A stretch of DNA of 64,000 nt. Origin: Nitrobacter sp051912485. GTDB lineage: Bacteria > Pseudomonadota > Alphaproteobacteria > Rhizobiales > Xanthobacteraceae. The stretch is from NCBI RefSeq assembly GCF_051912485.1, contig NZ_CP196822.1:2542001-2606000 (forward strand), read 5' to 3'. This document shows, piece by piece, positions 19,798 to 28,389 of the stretch; within the stretch, counting starts at the first letter, position 1, and each line of letters opens with the position of its first letter. The translations under genes and the position numbers were made by a program. The notes beneath the pieces are model-generated. The model ran no database searches and was not told where the DNA came from. It worked only from the letters and a program-made list of their open reading frames with translations.

Positions 19798-21603
19798 ATG
19801 CCCGTCCGCCAGCTTCCCGAGACCGTCGTCAACCGCATCGCCGCGGGCGAAGTGGTCGAGCGTCCGGCGAGCGTCGTCAAGGAACTGGTGGAGAACGCCA
19901 TTGATGCCGGCGCGGGCCGCATCGATATCTTTACCGACGGCGGTGGACGGCGGCGGATCGGCGTCACCGATGACGGCGGCGGCATGACGAAGGACGACCT
20001 CGCGCTCGCGGTGGACCGCCACGCCACCTCTAAACTCGACGACGAGGATTTGCTGCGCATCCGCACGCTGGGCTTTCGCGGCGAAGCGCTACCGTCGATC
20101 GGCGCGGTGGCAAAGCTCGGCATCACCACACATCACGCCAAAGAGCCGCATGCATGGTCACTCAACGTCGAGGGTGGACGAAAATCCGCGATCGTGCCGG
20201 CGGCACTGACGCAAGGCACGCGCGTCGAGGTCAGCGATCTCTTTTATGCGACGCCCGCGCGCCTGAAATTTCTCAAGACCGACCGCACCGAAGCCGAGGC
20301 GATCCGCGAGGTGGTGCGGCGCTTGGCGATGGCCCGACCCGATATCGCTTTCACGCTCGCCGGCGAAGGGCGCGCGCCGGTGACCTGGACGGCGGCGCTG
20401 CCGGGCGCAGCGGGACGATTGACACGGCTCGGCGACATTCTCGGCGCGGACTTTCGCGGCAGCGCCATCGCGGTGCGCGCCGAACACGACGGCGTGACCG
20501 TGGAGGGCTTTGCAGCCGCGCCGTCGCTGACCCGAGCCAATGCGCTCGGTCAGTATCTGTTCGTCAACGGCCGCCCAGTGCGCGACAAGCTCATTCTGGG
20601 CGCGGTGCGCGCGGCCTATTCCGATTACCTGCCACGCGACCGCCATCCAGTGGTGGCATTGTTTGTAACAACAGAGCCGCAGGAGGTCGATGCCAACGTC
20701 CACCCCGCCAAGACGGAAGTGCGCTTCCGCAACGCCGGGCTGGTGCGGGCGCTGATCGTGCACGCGCTGAAGGACGGTCTGGCGCGCGAGGGCCGGCGCA
20801 CGGCGGCGAACAGCGACGGCGCGGTGCTCACGGCATTTCGTCCCGCCACAGCCACGCGCCCGGCCAACTGGGACTGGCGGCAATCGCCCGCTTCACCTGT
20901 CGGCGCGCAACCGTGGTCCGGCGGCGCGACTGCCTTCGCCGAACCCGGACAAACCGCGTTCGATGTCGGCGCGCCTAGCGCGGATGTACGATTCGACGTG
21001 CGTCCTACCGCCGATCTGGTCGACCGGCCGCTGGGCGCGGCGCGCACCCAGATTCACGAGACCTACATCGTGACGCAAACCCGCGACGGCTTGATCGTGG
21101 TGGATCAGCATGCCGCACACGAACGTATCGTCTACGAGAAGCTGAAGACGGCTCTTGAGCGCGACGGCGTGCAGCGGCAAATCCTCTTGATACCGGATAT
21201 CGTCGAGCTGGACGAGGCGACCGTCGAAAAGCTGATCGACCGCGCGATTGAGCTGGAAAAATTCGGCCTCGCCATCGAGTCCTTCGGACCCGGCGCGGTC
21301 GCCGTGCGCGAGACGCCGTCGCTGCTCGGCAAGACCAATGCGGCGGCGCTGTTGCGCGATCTCGCAGAGCACATGGCGGAATGGGACGAGGCGCTTCCTC
21401 TTGAACGACGCCTGATGCATGTCGCGGCCACGATGGCGTGCCACGGCTCGGTGCGCGCCGGACGAATTCTCAAGCCCGAGGAGATGAACGCGCTATTGCG
21501 CGAGATGGAAGACACGCCGAACTCAGGTCAGTGCAACCACGGCCGCCCCACCTATGTGGAGCTGAAGCTCGCCGACATCGAGAAGCTGTTCGGGCGTAGA
21601 TGA
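19798..21603 (+). CDS. mutL: DNA mismatch repair protein MutL
   Basis: A 601-residue GHKL ATPase plus C-terminal dimerisation/endonuclease domain. The N-terminus shows NRIAAGEVVERPASVVKELV, DDGGGM and GFRGEALPSI. The C-terminus has the metal-dependent nicking motif DQHAAHERIVYE, fitting DQHAx2Ex4E, with supporting ACHGSVRAG and CNHGRPTY motifs. This is the endonuclease MutL of bacteria without MutH, so it nicks DNA itself after MutS recognition. A Pro/Ala-rich linker lies around 340-410. The stop overlaps an ATG of the next frame (ATGA). Confidence 0.97.
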   Translation: MPVRQLPETVVNRIAAGEVVERPASVVKELVENAIDAGAGRIDIFTDGGGRRRIGVTDDGGGMTKDDLALAVDRHATSKLDDEDLLRIRTLGFRGEALPSIGAVAKLGITTHHAKEPHAWSLNVEGGRKSAIVPAALTQGTRVEVSDLFYATPARLKFLKTDRTEAEAIREVVRRLAMARPDIAFTLAGEGRAPVTWTAALPGAAGRLTRLGDILGADFRGSAIAVRAEHDGVTVEGFAAAPSLTRANALGQYLFVNGRPVRDKLILGAVRAAYSDYLPRDRHPVVALFVTTEPQEVDANVHPAKTEVRFRNAGLVRALIVHALKDGLAREGRRTAANSDGAVLTAFRPATATRPANWDWRQSPASPVGAQPWSGGATAFAEPGQTAFDVGAPSADVRFDVRPTADLVDRPLGAARTQIHETYIVTQTRDGLIVVDQHAAHERIVYEKLKTALERDGVQRQILLIPDIVELDEATVEKLIDRAIELEKFGLAIESFGPGAVAVRETPSLLGKTNAAALLRDLAEHMAEWDEALPLERRLMHVAATMACHGSVRAGRILKPEEMNALLREMEDTPNSGQCNHGRPTYVELKLADIEKLFGRR

Positions 21604-21626
21604 TACCCTCCTTCGAGGCAGCACGC

Positions 21627-22070
21627 ATGAAGACGCCCAGTGCGAAGAAAGCCAGAGACGAAGACCCTCCCTCCTACCTCATTGATACGCGGATCAAGGA
21701 GCTGGGTGACTGGCGGGGCGAGATGCTTGCGCACGTCCGGGCCATCATCAGGCAGGCCGACCCCGACGTGGTCGAGCAGGTGAAATGGAAAAAGCCGTCG
21801 AACGCGATGCGCGGCGTTCCGGTGTGGGAACACGACGGCATCATCTGCACAGGTGAGACCTACAAGAGCGCCGTGAAGATGACCTTCGCCAAGGGCGCTT
21901 CGCTGGACGATCCCTCAGGTCTGTTCAATGCCAGCCTCGAAGGTAACGCCAGACGCGCCATTGATATTCATGAAGGTGACAAGATCAATGAGAAAGCGTT
22001 GAAGGCGCTCATCCGAGCCGCCGTGGCGCTGAACACGTCTACCGCCAAACAGCGCAAAATGAAGGCGTAG
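21627..22070 (+). CDS. DUF1801 family protein
   Basis: A 147-residue protein (MKTPSAKKARDEDPPSYL) with the DUF1801 core: IRQADPDVVEQVKWKKPSN, VWEHDGIICTGETYKSAVKMTF and ALKALIRAAVAL. Family members are small cytosolic proteins related in fold to the SCP/YdhG group; I know of no firm function. The frame also contains an ATG at 21600 that overlaps the mutL stop. It is convergent with rsmD, with four bases between stop codons. Confidence 0.8.
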   Translation: MKTPSAKKARDEDPPSYLIDTRIKELGDWRGEMLAHVRAIIRQADPDVVEQVKWKKPSNAMRGVPVWEHDGIICTGETYKSAVKMTFAKGASLDDPSGLFNASLEGNARRAIDIHEGDKINEKALKALIRAAVALNTSTAKQRKMKA

Positions 22071-22073
22071 TTG

Positions 22074-22637
22074 CTAGCGGCTGCCGCTCGCCCGCAGAAA
22101 CACAAACTCCGTGTCGTCATAGGCGCGACGCTCGAGTTCTTCATAGCCATCGGGCACGGTGAACGCCGCCGCCGTGGCTTCCTCGACAACGACCAGCGCG
22201 TCCGGCACGAGCCATCCGCCCTCGCGCAATGAAGCCAGCGATTTGTCCGCCAGACCCTTGCTGTAGGGCGGATCGAGGAACACCAGTGAGAACGGCTCCA
22301 CCGGGTGCGCAGGCCCGAGGTCGGTCGCATCGCGTCGATAGACTTTCGTGACGCCGCCGAGCCCGAGCGCCTCGACATTGTTGCGCAGAAGCGCGCGAGC
22401 CTCGGCCCCGTTATCGACGAACAACGTGAACTTCGCTCCGCGCGACACCGCCTCGATGCCAAGCGCGCCGGTGCCCGCAAACAGATCGAGCACGCGCGCA
22501 TCCGCGACCGGATCGTCATAGGCATGGACGAGAATGTTGAACAGCGACTCGCGCAGGCGATCGGCCGTCGGGCGGATCTGCTGCGTCGATGGAGACGCGA
22601 GATTGCGGCCTTTCAGCCGTCCGCCAACGACGCGCAT
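22074..22637 (-). CDS. rsmD: 16S rRNA (guanine966-N2)-methyltransferase
   Basis: A 187-residue class I methyltransferase. VLDLFAGTGALGIEAVSRG is the SAM-binding motif I and LVFLDPPYSKG contains the amino-methylating D-P-P-Y motif IV. The opening MRVVGGRLKGRNL..RPTADRLRESLFNIL is diagnostic of RsmD, which methylates G966 of 16S rRNA during small-subunit assembly. It lies three bases downstream of the RluB-like gene on the same strand, making an rRNA-modification pair. Confidence 0.94.
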   Translation of the reverse strand: MRVVGGRLKGRNLASPSTQQIRPTADRLRESLFNILVHAYDDPVADARVLDLFAGTGALGIEAVSRGAKFTLFVDNGAEARALLRNNVEALGLGGVTKVYRRDATDLGPAHPVEPFSLVFLDPPYSKGLADKSLASLREGGWLVPDALVVVEEATAAAFTVPDGYEELERRAYDDTEFVFLRASGSR

Positions 22638-22640
22638 CGT

Positions 22641-24683
22641 TCAGTCCCGCGGCGTCAGATCGCGCTTGCCGTGATAGCCGCGTTTCGGCCGGCGCGGCGG
22701 ACCGTAGCCATTGGCCTCGGCTTCATTGCGCGCCCGCGCCTCATCGCTGCCGGTTCGCTGCACCACAACGCTGCGACCCTTGTGATCCGCGATCACCGCG
22801 CGCTTGGTTCTTGCCTTGTTATCTTTTTTCGAGCGCAATGGCGTGCCATCGCGGCCGAGCTTTGGAGTCTCGGCTTCGGCGGCCACGCCGGCAAAATTCG
22901 CATTGGCGAGCGCAGCGATTTTCTCGCCGAGTTGCTCGCGCAGCACGCGGGTCTTGACCTCCTCGACCTGTCCTTCCGCGATCTCGGCCAGTTGGAACGG
23001 ACCGTAGGAGATGCGGATCAGCCGGTTCACCTCGAGCCCGAGATGCGCCATCACGTTGCGCACCTCGCGGTTCTTGCCTTCGCGAATCGCAAACACAAGC
23101 CACACGTTCGCGCCCTGATCGCGCTCCAGCGTGGCGTCGATCGAGCCATACTTGATGCCGTCGACCTCGACGCCGTTCTTCAACGCGTCGAGTTGCGCCT
23201 GCGTCACCTCGCCGTGGGCACGGACGCGATAGCGCCGCAGCCAGCCGGTGTCGGGCAATTCCAGCGCGCGCGCCAGACCGCCGTCATTGGTCAGCAGCAG
23301 CAACCCTTCGGTATTGAAATCAAGCCGTCCGATACTGATCAGGCGCGGCAGGCCTTCGGGCAGATTGTCGAACACGGTCGGCCGCCCTTCGGGATCGGCG
23401 TGGGTCGTCATCAGTCCGCGGGGCTTATGATACAGGAACAGCCGCGTGCGCTCGCGCTCGGGCAACGGCTGGCCGTCAACCGTGATGACGTCGCTCGCGG
23501 TGACATCGAGCGCGGGCGAGTTGATGACGCGGCCATTGACGGCGACGCGGCCTTGCGTGACCCATTCCTCGGCGTCGCGGCGCGAGGCAAGACCGGCGCG
23601 CGACATCATCTTCGCAATGCGCTCACCGGCCTTCTTCGGCTTCGGCTCGGGTCGTGCGCCGCGCCGGTCTTCATCGGGCTTACGTTCGCGATAGGCGCCG
23701 CGTCCCCCGAACGCCGGACGTTTTGCGAAAACCTTGCTGTCGTCCTCATTGTCACGACGCGGGCGATCGTCGCCTCCTTCATGGCGCGGACGCTCCTGCC
23801 GTGGGCGATCGAAGCGAGGACGATCTCCGGACGGACGGTCATAACGCGGACGGTCGCCTTGCGGCCTGTCGAACTTGCGCGGGCCACGGTCGCCGCCCGC
23901 AGCGCGCTCCGGCCGATCCTCACGGGGCCTCGAGAATCGTGGTTGCCCCGGGCCGCCGCGATCATCACGCGGGCCGGCCTCTCGCTTCTGCCACGGCTTG
24001 GACTCGCCGCGGTCCGGACGATCGCCGAACTCCTTGCGCGGCCCGCGCGAACCGCGATCCGGTGCACCGTGTGAGAATTTCTTGTCAGCGAAGGGACGAT
24101 CCCCACGGGGCGTATATGGACGCTTCTCGCCACCACCCTCGCGCGGCGGACGCGCGCTATAAGGCCGATCACCTTGAGGCCGCGCACGCTGCGGACGGTC
24201 GCCGTCTTTCCGAAAACCCTCGCCTCGTGGCGTGTAGGGACGCTTCTCACCAAATTTCTTATCGGCAAAACGCCCTGCAGGACGCGTGTCACCACGGTCG
24301 GCGCGCGGCGCGCGATCGTCACGTTTGAAGGCTGGACGCTCGCCGCGAGGTGAATCCCCGCGCGGCGTGTACGCACGCGTCTCGCCGCCGTCGTCGCGCT
24401 TGAAGCGGGGCCGCGCGGCATCGCCATCACGCTTGCCGGCGTAAGGCTTACCCGCACCCGCATACGGCTTCTTGGCATAGGATTTCGCACCGGCGGACTT
24501 ACCGGCGTAGGGCCGCTTGTCGCCGTCCTCCCTGTCAGACTTGCCGGCAAAGCCGCGCTTGGCGAGCTTCTTGTCCGGCCCGCGCGCCGCGCCGGAGCGA
24601 CCCTTGGGTCTATCCTTGCCGCCGGATGGCCGATCACGCCGGCCGCGCGAGGATGCATTGTCTTTGTCGTTATCGCGGGGCAT
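22641..24683 (-). CDS. rluB: RsuA/RluB-family rRNA pseudouridine synthase with long basic tail
   Basis: The 680-residue protein has three parts. Residues 1 to about 350 are a low-complexity Arg/Lys/Asp/Gly/Pro tail built on repeats such as KRPYTPRG and KPYAG. An S4 RNA-binding domain follows (RIAKMMSRAGLASRRDAEEW), then the catalytic domain with GRLDFNTEGLLLL, whose aspartate near residue 453 is the nucleophile of RsuA/RluB enzymes. A basic C-terminal extension ends KRGYHGKRD. Members isomerise uridines in 16S or 23S rRNA; assignment to RluB (23S position 2605) rather than RsuA rests on general similarity. ATG 24683 is followed at once by the tail; upstream in-frame sequence lies in an intergenic repeat. 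Confidence 0.85.
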   Translation of the reverse strand: MPRDNDKDNASSRGRRDRPSGGKDRPKGRSGAARGPDKKLAKRGFAGKSDREDGDKRPYAGKSAGAKSYAKKPYAGAGKPYAGKRDGDAARPRFKRDDGGETRAYTPRGDSPRGERPAFKRDDRAPRADRGDTRPAGRFADKKFGEKRPYTPRGEGFRKDGDRPQRARPQGDRPYSARPPREGGGEKRPYTPRGDRPFADKKFSHGAPDRGSRGPRKEFGDRPDRGESKPWQKREAGPRDDRGGPGQPRFSRPREDRPERAAGGDRGPRKFDRPQGDRPRYDRPSGDRPRFDRPRQERPRHEGGDDRPRRDNEDDSKVFAKRPAFGGRGAYRERKPDEDRRGARPEPKPKKAGERIAKMMSRAGLASRRDAEEWVTQGRVAVNGRVINSPALDVTASDVITVDGQPLPERERTRLFLYHKPRGLMTTHADPEGRPTVFDNLPEGLPRLISIGRLDFNTEGLLLLTNDGGLARALELPDTGWLRRYRVRAHGEVTQAQLDALKNGVEVDGIKYGSIDATLERDQGANVWLVFAIREGKNREVRNVMAHLGLEVNRLIRISYGPFQLAEIAEGQVEEVKTRVLREQLGEKIAALANANFAGVAAEAETPKLGRDGTPLRSKKDNKARTKRAVIADHKGRSVVVQRTGSDEARARNEAEANGYGPPRRPKRGYHGKRDLTPRD

Positions 24684-24769
24684 GAATGATCTCGCTAAGG
24701 GCATAGGGTACGGCGGTAGCGCCGGCGTGGAGCGGTTAGCATGACGATGTCGCGCGCGCCTCTTACAGG

Positions 24770-24957
24770 GCGCATTCTCACGCAAAACCGGCATCCACTT
24801 TTGCTGAAGTCGCCCTCTTAACAGAGTTTCTGCTCCAGCGCGATCAGCAAAAGTGGATGCCGGTTTTGCGCCCGATCGCGCTCCAAGATATTGATATGGC
24901 GCATGATCTGATCGCCAAACCGCCTGCACTTTGGCGGACCATGCGCTGAGAAACGAG
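24770..24957. repeat. Large intergenic inverted repeat (RIME-like)
   Basis: A perfect 27-base inverted repeat has arms at 24781-24807 and 24844-24870 (CGCAAAACCGGCATCCACTT ... ), separated by 36 bases. The sequence to its right up to the tadA start (AAGATATTGATATGGCGCAT, then GGACCATGCGC) looks like a continuing part of the same rhizobial intergenic element. It fills the gap between the divergent RluB-like and tadA genes, so their promoters must lie in or beside it. Confidence 0.75.
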
Positions 24958-24959
24958 AC

Positions 24960-25406
24960 ATGACCGCACCATCTTTCATGGATTTGGCGCTTGAAGCCGC
25001 CGAAAAGGCCGGCAAAGCGGGCGAAGTGCCGATCGGTTGCGTGATTGTGCGCGAAAACGAGGTGATCGCGTCAGCGGGAAACCGGACCCTGACCGATCAC
25101 GATCCTACCGCCCATGCCGAGGTTCTGGCGCTCCGGGCCGCCGCGCTCGCCATCGGCAGCGAGCGGCTGACCGAATGCAATCTCTACGTGACGCTGGAAC
25201 CCTGCACCATGTGCGCGGCCGCGATCTCGTTCGCGCGGATCCGGCGGCTCTATTACGGGGCGAGTGACCCGAAAGGCGGCGCGGTGGATTCCGGCGTCCG
25301 CTTCTTTGCCGCGCCGACCTGCCATCATCGGCCGGAAGTGTACTCGTCGGTCGGCGAAAGCGAGGCAGCGACGCTGCTGCGGGATTTCTTCAAGGTGCGG
25401 CGGTGA
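24960..25406 (+). CDS. tadA: tRNA(adenosine34) deaminase
   Basis: A 148-residue zinc deaminase converting A34 to inosine in tRNA(Arg) ACG. H52-A-E54 (TAHAEVLALR) carries the zinc ligand and proton-shuttling glutamate; P81-C-T-M-C85 (LEPCTMCAAAI) carries the two cysteines. FARIRRLYYGASDPKGGA and the C-terminal helix are typical. It is convergent with purD with ten bases between the stops. Confidence 0.94.
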   Translation: MTAPSFMDLALEAAEKAGKAGEVPIGCVIVRENEVIASAGNRTLTDHDPTAHAEVLALRAAALAIGSERLTECNLYVTLEPCTMCAAAISFARIRRLYYGASDPKGGAVDSGVRFFAAPTCHHRPEVYSSVGESEAATLLRDFFKVRR

Positions 25407-25416
25407 GGATTCGCCT

Positions 25417-26697
25417 CTATCCGCCCTTCTCCCGCGCCACCGCCCGAAAGCCGATGTCGCGGCGGCAGAAGCCTTCAGGCCAATGGATGCGATCGACGGC
25501 GTCATAGGCGCGGGCCTGCGCCTCGGCGACGGTCTTGCCGGACGCACAGACGTTCAGCACGCGCCCGCCATTTGCCAGAATGCGCCCGCCCTCCTCTCTG
25601 GTGCCCGCCTGGAAAATCTCCACGCCTTCCACCTTGGCGGCTTCATCGACCCCGTCGATGCATGTTCCCTTGGCGTAGTCGCCTGGATAGCCCTTCGCCG
25701 CCATCACCACAGTCAACGCGGGATTGGGAAACCAGCGCAGGCTGAAATGGTTCAACTGACCGTCGCAGGCCGCGAACAGCGCCGGCAGGATGTCTCCCAT
25801 CATCCGCAACATCAGCACCTGGCATTCCGGATCGCCGAAGCGGACGTTGTATTCGATCAGCTTCGGTCCCTCCTCCGTGATCATCAGACCTGCGAACAAC
25901 ACGCCCTTGAAAGGCGCTCCTTGTGCCCGCATCGCGCGCAATGTCGGAACGATGATCTCGTCCATGGTGCGGTTGCACATTTCGGCAGTCATGACCGGCG
26001 CGGGAGAATAGGCGCCCATGCCGCCGGTGTTCGGCCCCTCGTCGCCATCGAAAGCCCGCTTGTGGTCCTGTGCCGTCGCCAGCGCCAGCGCATGGTCGCC
26101 GTCGCACAGCGCGAAGAACGAGGCCTCCTCGCCGCGCATGAACTCTTCGACCACCACTTGCGCGCCCGCACCGCCGAAGCCGCCGTCGAACATCGTGTCG
26201 ATCGCCGCCAGCGCCTCGTCCAGCGTCATCGCGACCACGACGCCCTTGCCGGCCGCAAGCCCGTCGGCCTTGACGACGATCGGCGCGCCTTGGGCGACGA
26301 TATAAGCCTTCGCCGCCTCGGCATCGCTGAAGCGCGCAAAGGCGGCAGTCGGAATGTTGTTATCGCGGCACAGCTCCTTGGTGAAGCCTTTCGAGCTCTC
26401 GAGCTGCGCGGCGGCCTTGGTCGGCCCGAACGCCTTGACGCCGGCTGCCGCGAGATCGTCGACGATCCCGGCCGCGAGCGGCGCCTCCGGCCCGACCACC
26501 ACCAGATCGACCTTGTTGCTTTTGCAGAACGCGATCACGGCGGCATGGTCCGCGACGTCGAGCGACACGCATTCGGCCACGCGCGCGATCCCTGCATTGC
26601 CCGGCGCGCACCAGAGTTTCGCAAGCAGCGTGGAGTCAGCGATTTTCCAGGCCAGCGCATGTTCGCGGCCGCCGGAACCGAGCAGGAGAATGTTCAT
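25417..26697 (-). CDS. purD: Phosphoribosylamine--glycine ligase
   Basis: A 426-residue ATP-grasp enzyme, second step of purine synthesis. It opens MNILLLGSGGREHALAWKIA, then VGPEAPLAAGIVDDLAAAGV, and has the ATP-grasp segments IVVKADGLAAGKGVVVA, EEASFFALCDG, the conserved PNTGGMGAYSP and NVRFGDPECQVLM. It is divergent from xseA (72 bases between starts). No unusual features. Confidence 0.96.
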   Translation of the reverse strand: MNILLLGSGGREHALAWKIADSTLLAKLWCAPGNAGIARVAECVSLDVADHAAVIAFCKSNKVDLVVVGPEAPLAAGIVDDLAAAGVKAFGPTKAAAQLESSKGFTKELCRDNNIPTAAFARFSDAEAAKAYIVAQGAPIVVKADGLAAGKGVVVAMTLDEALAAIDTMFDGGFGGAGAQVVVEEFMRGEEASFFALCDGDHALALATAQDHKRAFDGDEGPNTGGMGAYSPAPVMTAEMCNRTMDEIIVPTLRAMRAQGAPFKGVLFAGLMITEEGPKLIEYNVRFGDPECQVLMLRMMGDILPALFAACDGQLNHFSLRWFPNPALTVVMAAKGYPGDYAKGTCIDGVDEAAKVEGVEIFQAGTREEGGRILANGGRVLNVCASGKTVAEAQARAYDAVDRIHWPEGFCRRDIGFRAVAREKGG

Positions 26698-26769
26698 GGG
26701 TAACTGCCGATAAGGGATTTTCGGTGGTTTACGGACGCTTTAGCATGGTAAGGCGGAGGCGCAACAGAA

Positions 26770-28389
26770 GTGAGCCTGATGCCCGCAAATCCTGCACAGC
26801 TCCTGGCGAACTCGCCGGAATATACCGTCTCCGAGTTGTCCTCGGCGCTGAAGCGCACCGTGGAGAACGAATACGGCCATGTGCGGGTGCGCGGCGAAAT
26901 ATCCGGCTTTCGCGGCCCGCACGCCTCCGGCCACTGCTATTTTGCGCTGAAGGACGAGAGCGCCAAGATCGAGGCGGTGATCTGGAAAGGCATCCATGGC
27001 CGGATGCGGTTCAAGCCGCAGGAGGGTCTCGAGGTCATCGCCACCGGCAAGCTGACCACCTATCCGGGCTCGTCGAAATACCAGATCGTGATCGAGGCGC
27101 TGGAGCCCGCCGGCATCGGCGCCCTGATGGCGCTGATGGAGGAACGCAAGAAGAAGCTCGCGGCCGAAGGCCTGTTCGACGAAGCCCGCAAGCAACTACT
27201 GCCCTGGCTGCCCGAGGTGATCGGCGTCGTGACCTCCCCAACCGGCGCGGTCATCCGCGATATCCTGCATCGGCTGGAGGATCGCTTTCCGTGCCGCGTG
27301 CTGGTGTGGCCGGTGCGGGTGCAGGGCGAAGGCTCGGCGGAACAGATCGCCGCCGCCATCGACGGCTTCAACGCGCTGCCGGAAGGTGGACGTATTCCGC
27401 GCCCTGATCTTCTGATCGTCGCACGCGGCGGCGGCTCGCTCGAAGATCTGTGGTCCTTCAACGAGGAGATCGTGGTCCGCGCTGCCGCCGGCAGCATGAT
27501 CCCGCTGATCTCGGCGGTCGGCCACGAGACCGACGTGACGCTGATCGACTTTGCCGCCGACAAGCGGGCCCCGACGCCGACCGCGGCCGCCGAAATGGCG
27601 GTGCCGGTCCGAACTGAGCTGCTCGTTGAAGTCTCTAGCCTAGCAGTCCGCGCCATGGTCGCATGGCGGCGCGGTCACGACGATCGGCGCACCGAATTGC
27701 GCTCGGTTGCCCGCGCGCTCCCGGAGGCCGGTGAGGTGCTCGCAATCCCCCGGCAAAAGCTTGACGGCGCGGCCGCCGCATTGCCACGTGCCTTGCGCGC
27801 GAGCACACACCTGCATCATCGCCGCTTTACGCAGATCTCCGGCGGACTCACGCTACGCGTGTTGCGCGCGCAGGTCAGCCACGCCAAACAATCCGTCGCC
27901 GCGACCGGCGCGCGGCTCGCACATTGCACCCACATCATGCTGCGCCATCGCCGCGATCGCTTCGCGGGGTTGGCGGTCCGGCTCAAGGCCTCGCGACTCG
28001 CCAACGCACAGGCGCAGCGCGCGCAGATCGTTCGCGCGAACGAGCGCACCCAAAGGCTCGCCGAGCGGGCGCAGCGGGCGCTCATTACCTTGCTGCAGCG
28101 GCATGAGGCGCGCATCGCGCATTCCGGCCAGTTGCTGGCGGCGCTTTCCTATCGCGGCGTGCTCGCACGCGGTTTCGCGCTGGTCCGCGACGACGCCGGG
28201 CAAACGTTGCGGAGCGCAGCGGCGGTCGGTGCCGGGGCACGACTCACGCTGGAGTTCGCCGACGGACGAGTGAATGCGACCGCCGACAACGATCGGCCCG
28301 CAGCGACATCGTCCAGTCCGAGAGACCAATCCAAGCCGGCACCCGCCAAACGCGCAGCGAAGCCCGCCGATCAGGGAAATCTGTTCTAG
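26770..28389 (+). CDS. xseA: Exodeoxyribonuclease VII large subunit
   Basis: A 539-residue subunit of the single-strand exonuclease. The N-terminal OB fold (TVSELSSALKRTVENEY, VRGEISGF), catalytic-domain motifs (VVTSPTGAVIRDI, IVARGGGSLEDLWSFNEE, AVGHETDVTLIDF) and the long coiled-coil C-terminus rich in Ala, Arg and Gln are all present. GTG at 26770 has GGAGG ten bases upstream; the ATG at 26779 is nineteen bases away, so I prefer GTG. The final codon TAG is the target site of an IS5-like element, but it is regenerated and the protein is complete. Confidence 0.94.
   Translation: MSLMPANPAQLLANSPEYTVSELSSALKRTVENEYGHVRVRGEISGFRGPHASGHCYFALKDESAKIEAVIWKGIHGRMRFKPQEGLEVIATGKLTTYPGSSKYQIVIEALEPAGIGALMALMEERKKKLAAEGLFDEARKQLLPWLPEVIGVVTSPTGAVIRDILHRLEDRFPCRVLVWPVRVQGEGSAEQIAAAIDGFNALPEGGRIPRPDLLIVARGGGSLEDLWSFNEEIVVRAAAGSMIPLISAVGHETDVTLIDFAADKRAPTPTAAAEMAVPVRTELLVEVSSLAVRAMVAWRRGHDDRRTELRSVARALPEAGEVLAIPRQKLDGAAAALPRALRASTHLHHRRFTQISGGLTLRVLRAQVSHAKQSVAATGARLAHCTHIMLRHRRDRFAGLAVRLKASRLANAQAQRAQIVRANERTQRLAERAQRALITLLQRHEARIAHSGQLLAALSYRGVLARGFALVRDDAGQTLRSAAAVGAGARLTLEFADGRVNATADNDRPAATSSSPRDQSKPAPAKRAAKPADQGNLF

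Noticed and set aside
22305..24074. 589-residue open frame on the plus strand opposite rsmD and the RluB-like gene
   Set aside because: Antisense to two recognised enzymes; translation has no motif.
28300..28389. Possible truncation of xseA by the insertion sequence
   Set aside because: The IS sits after the last sense codon and its target duplication keeps the TAG; the protein has full length.
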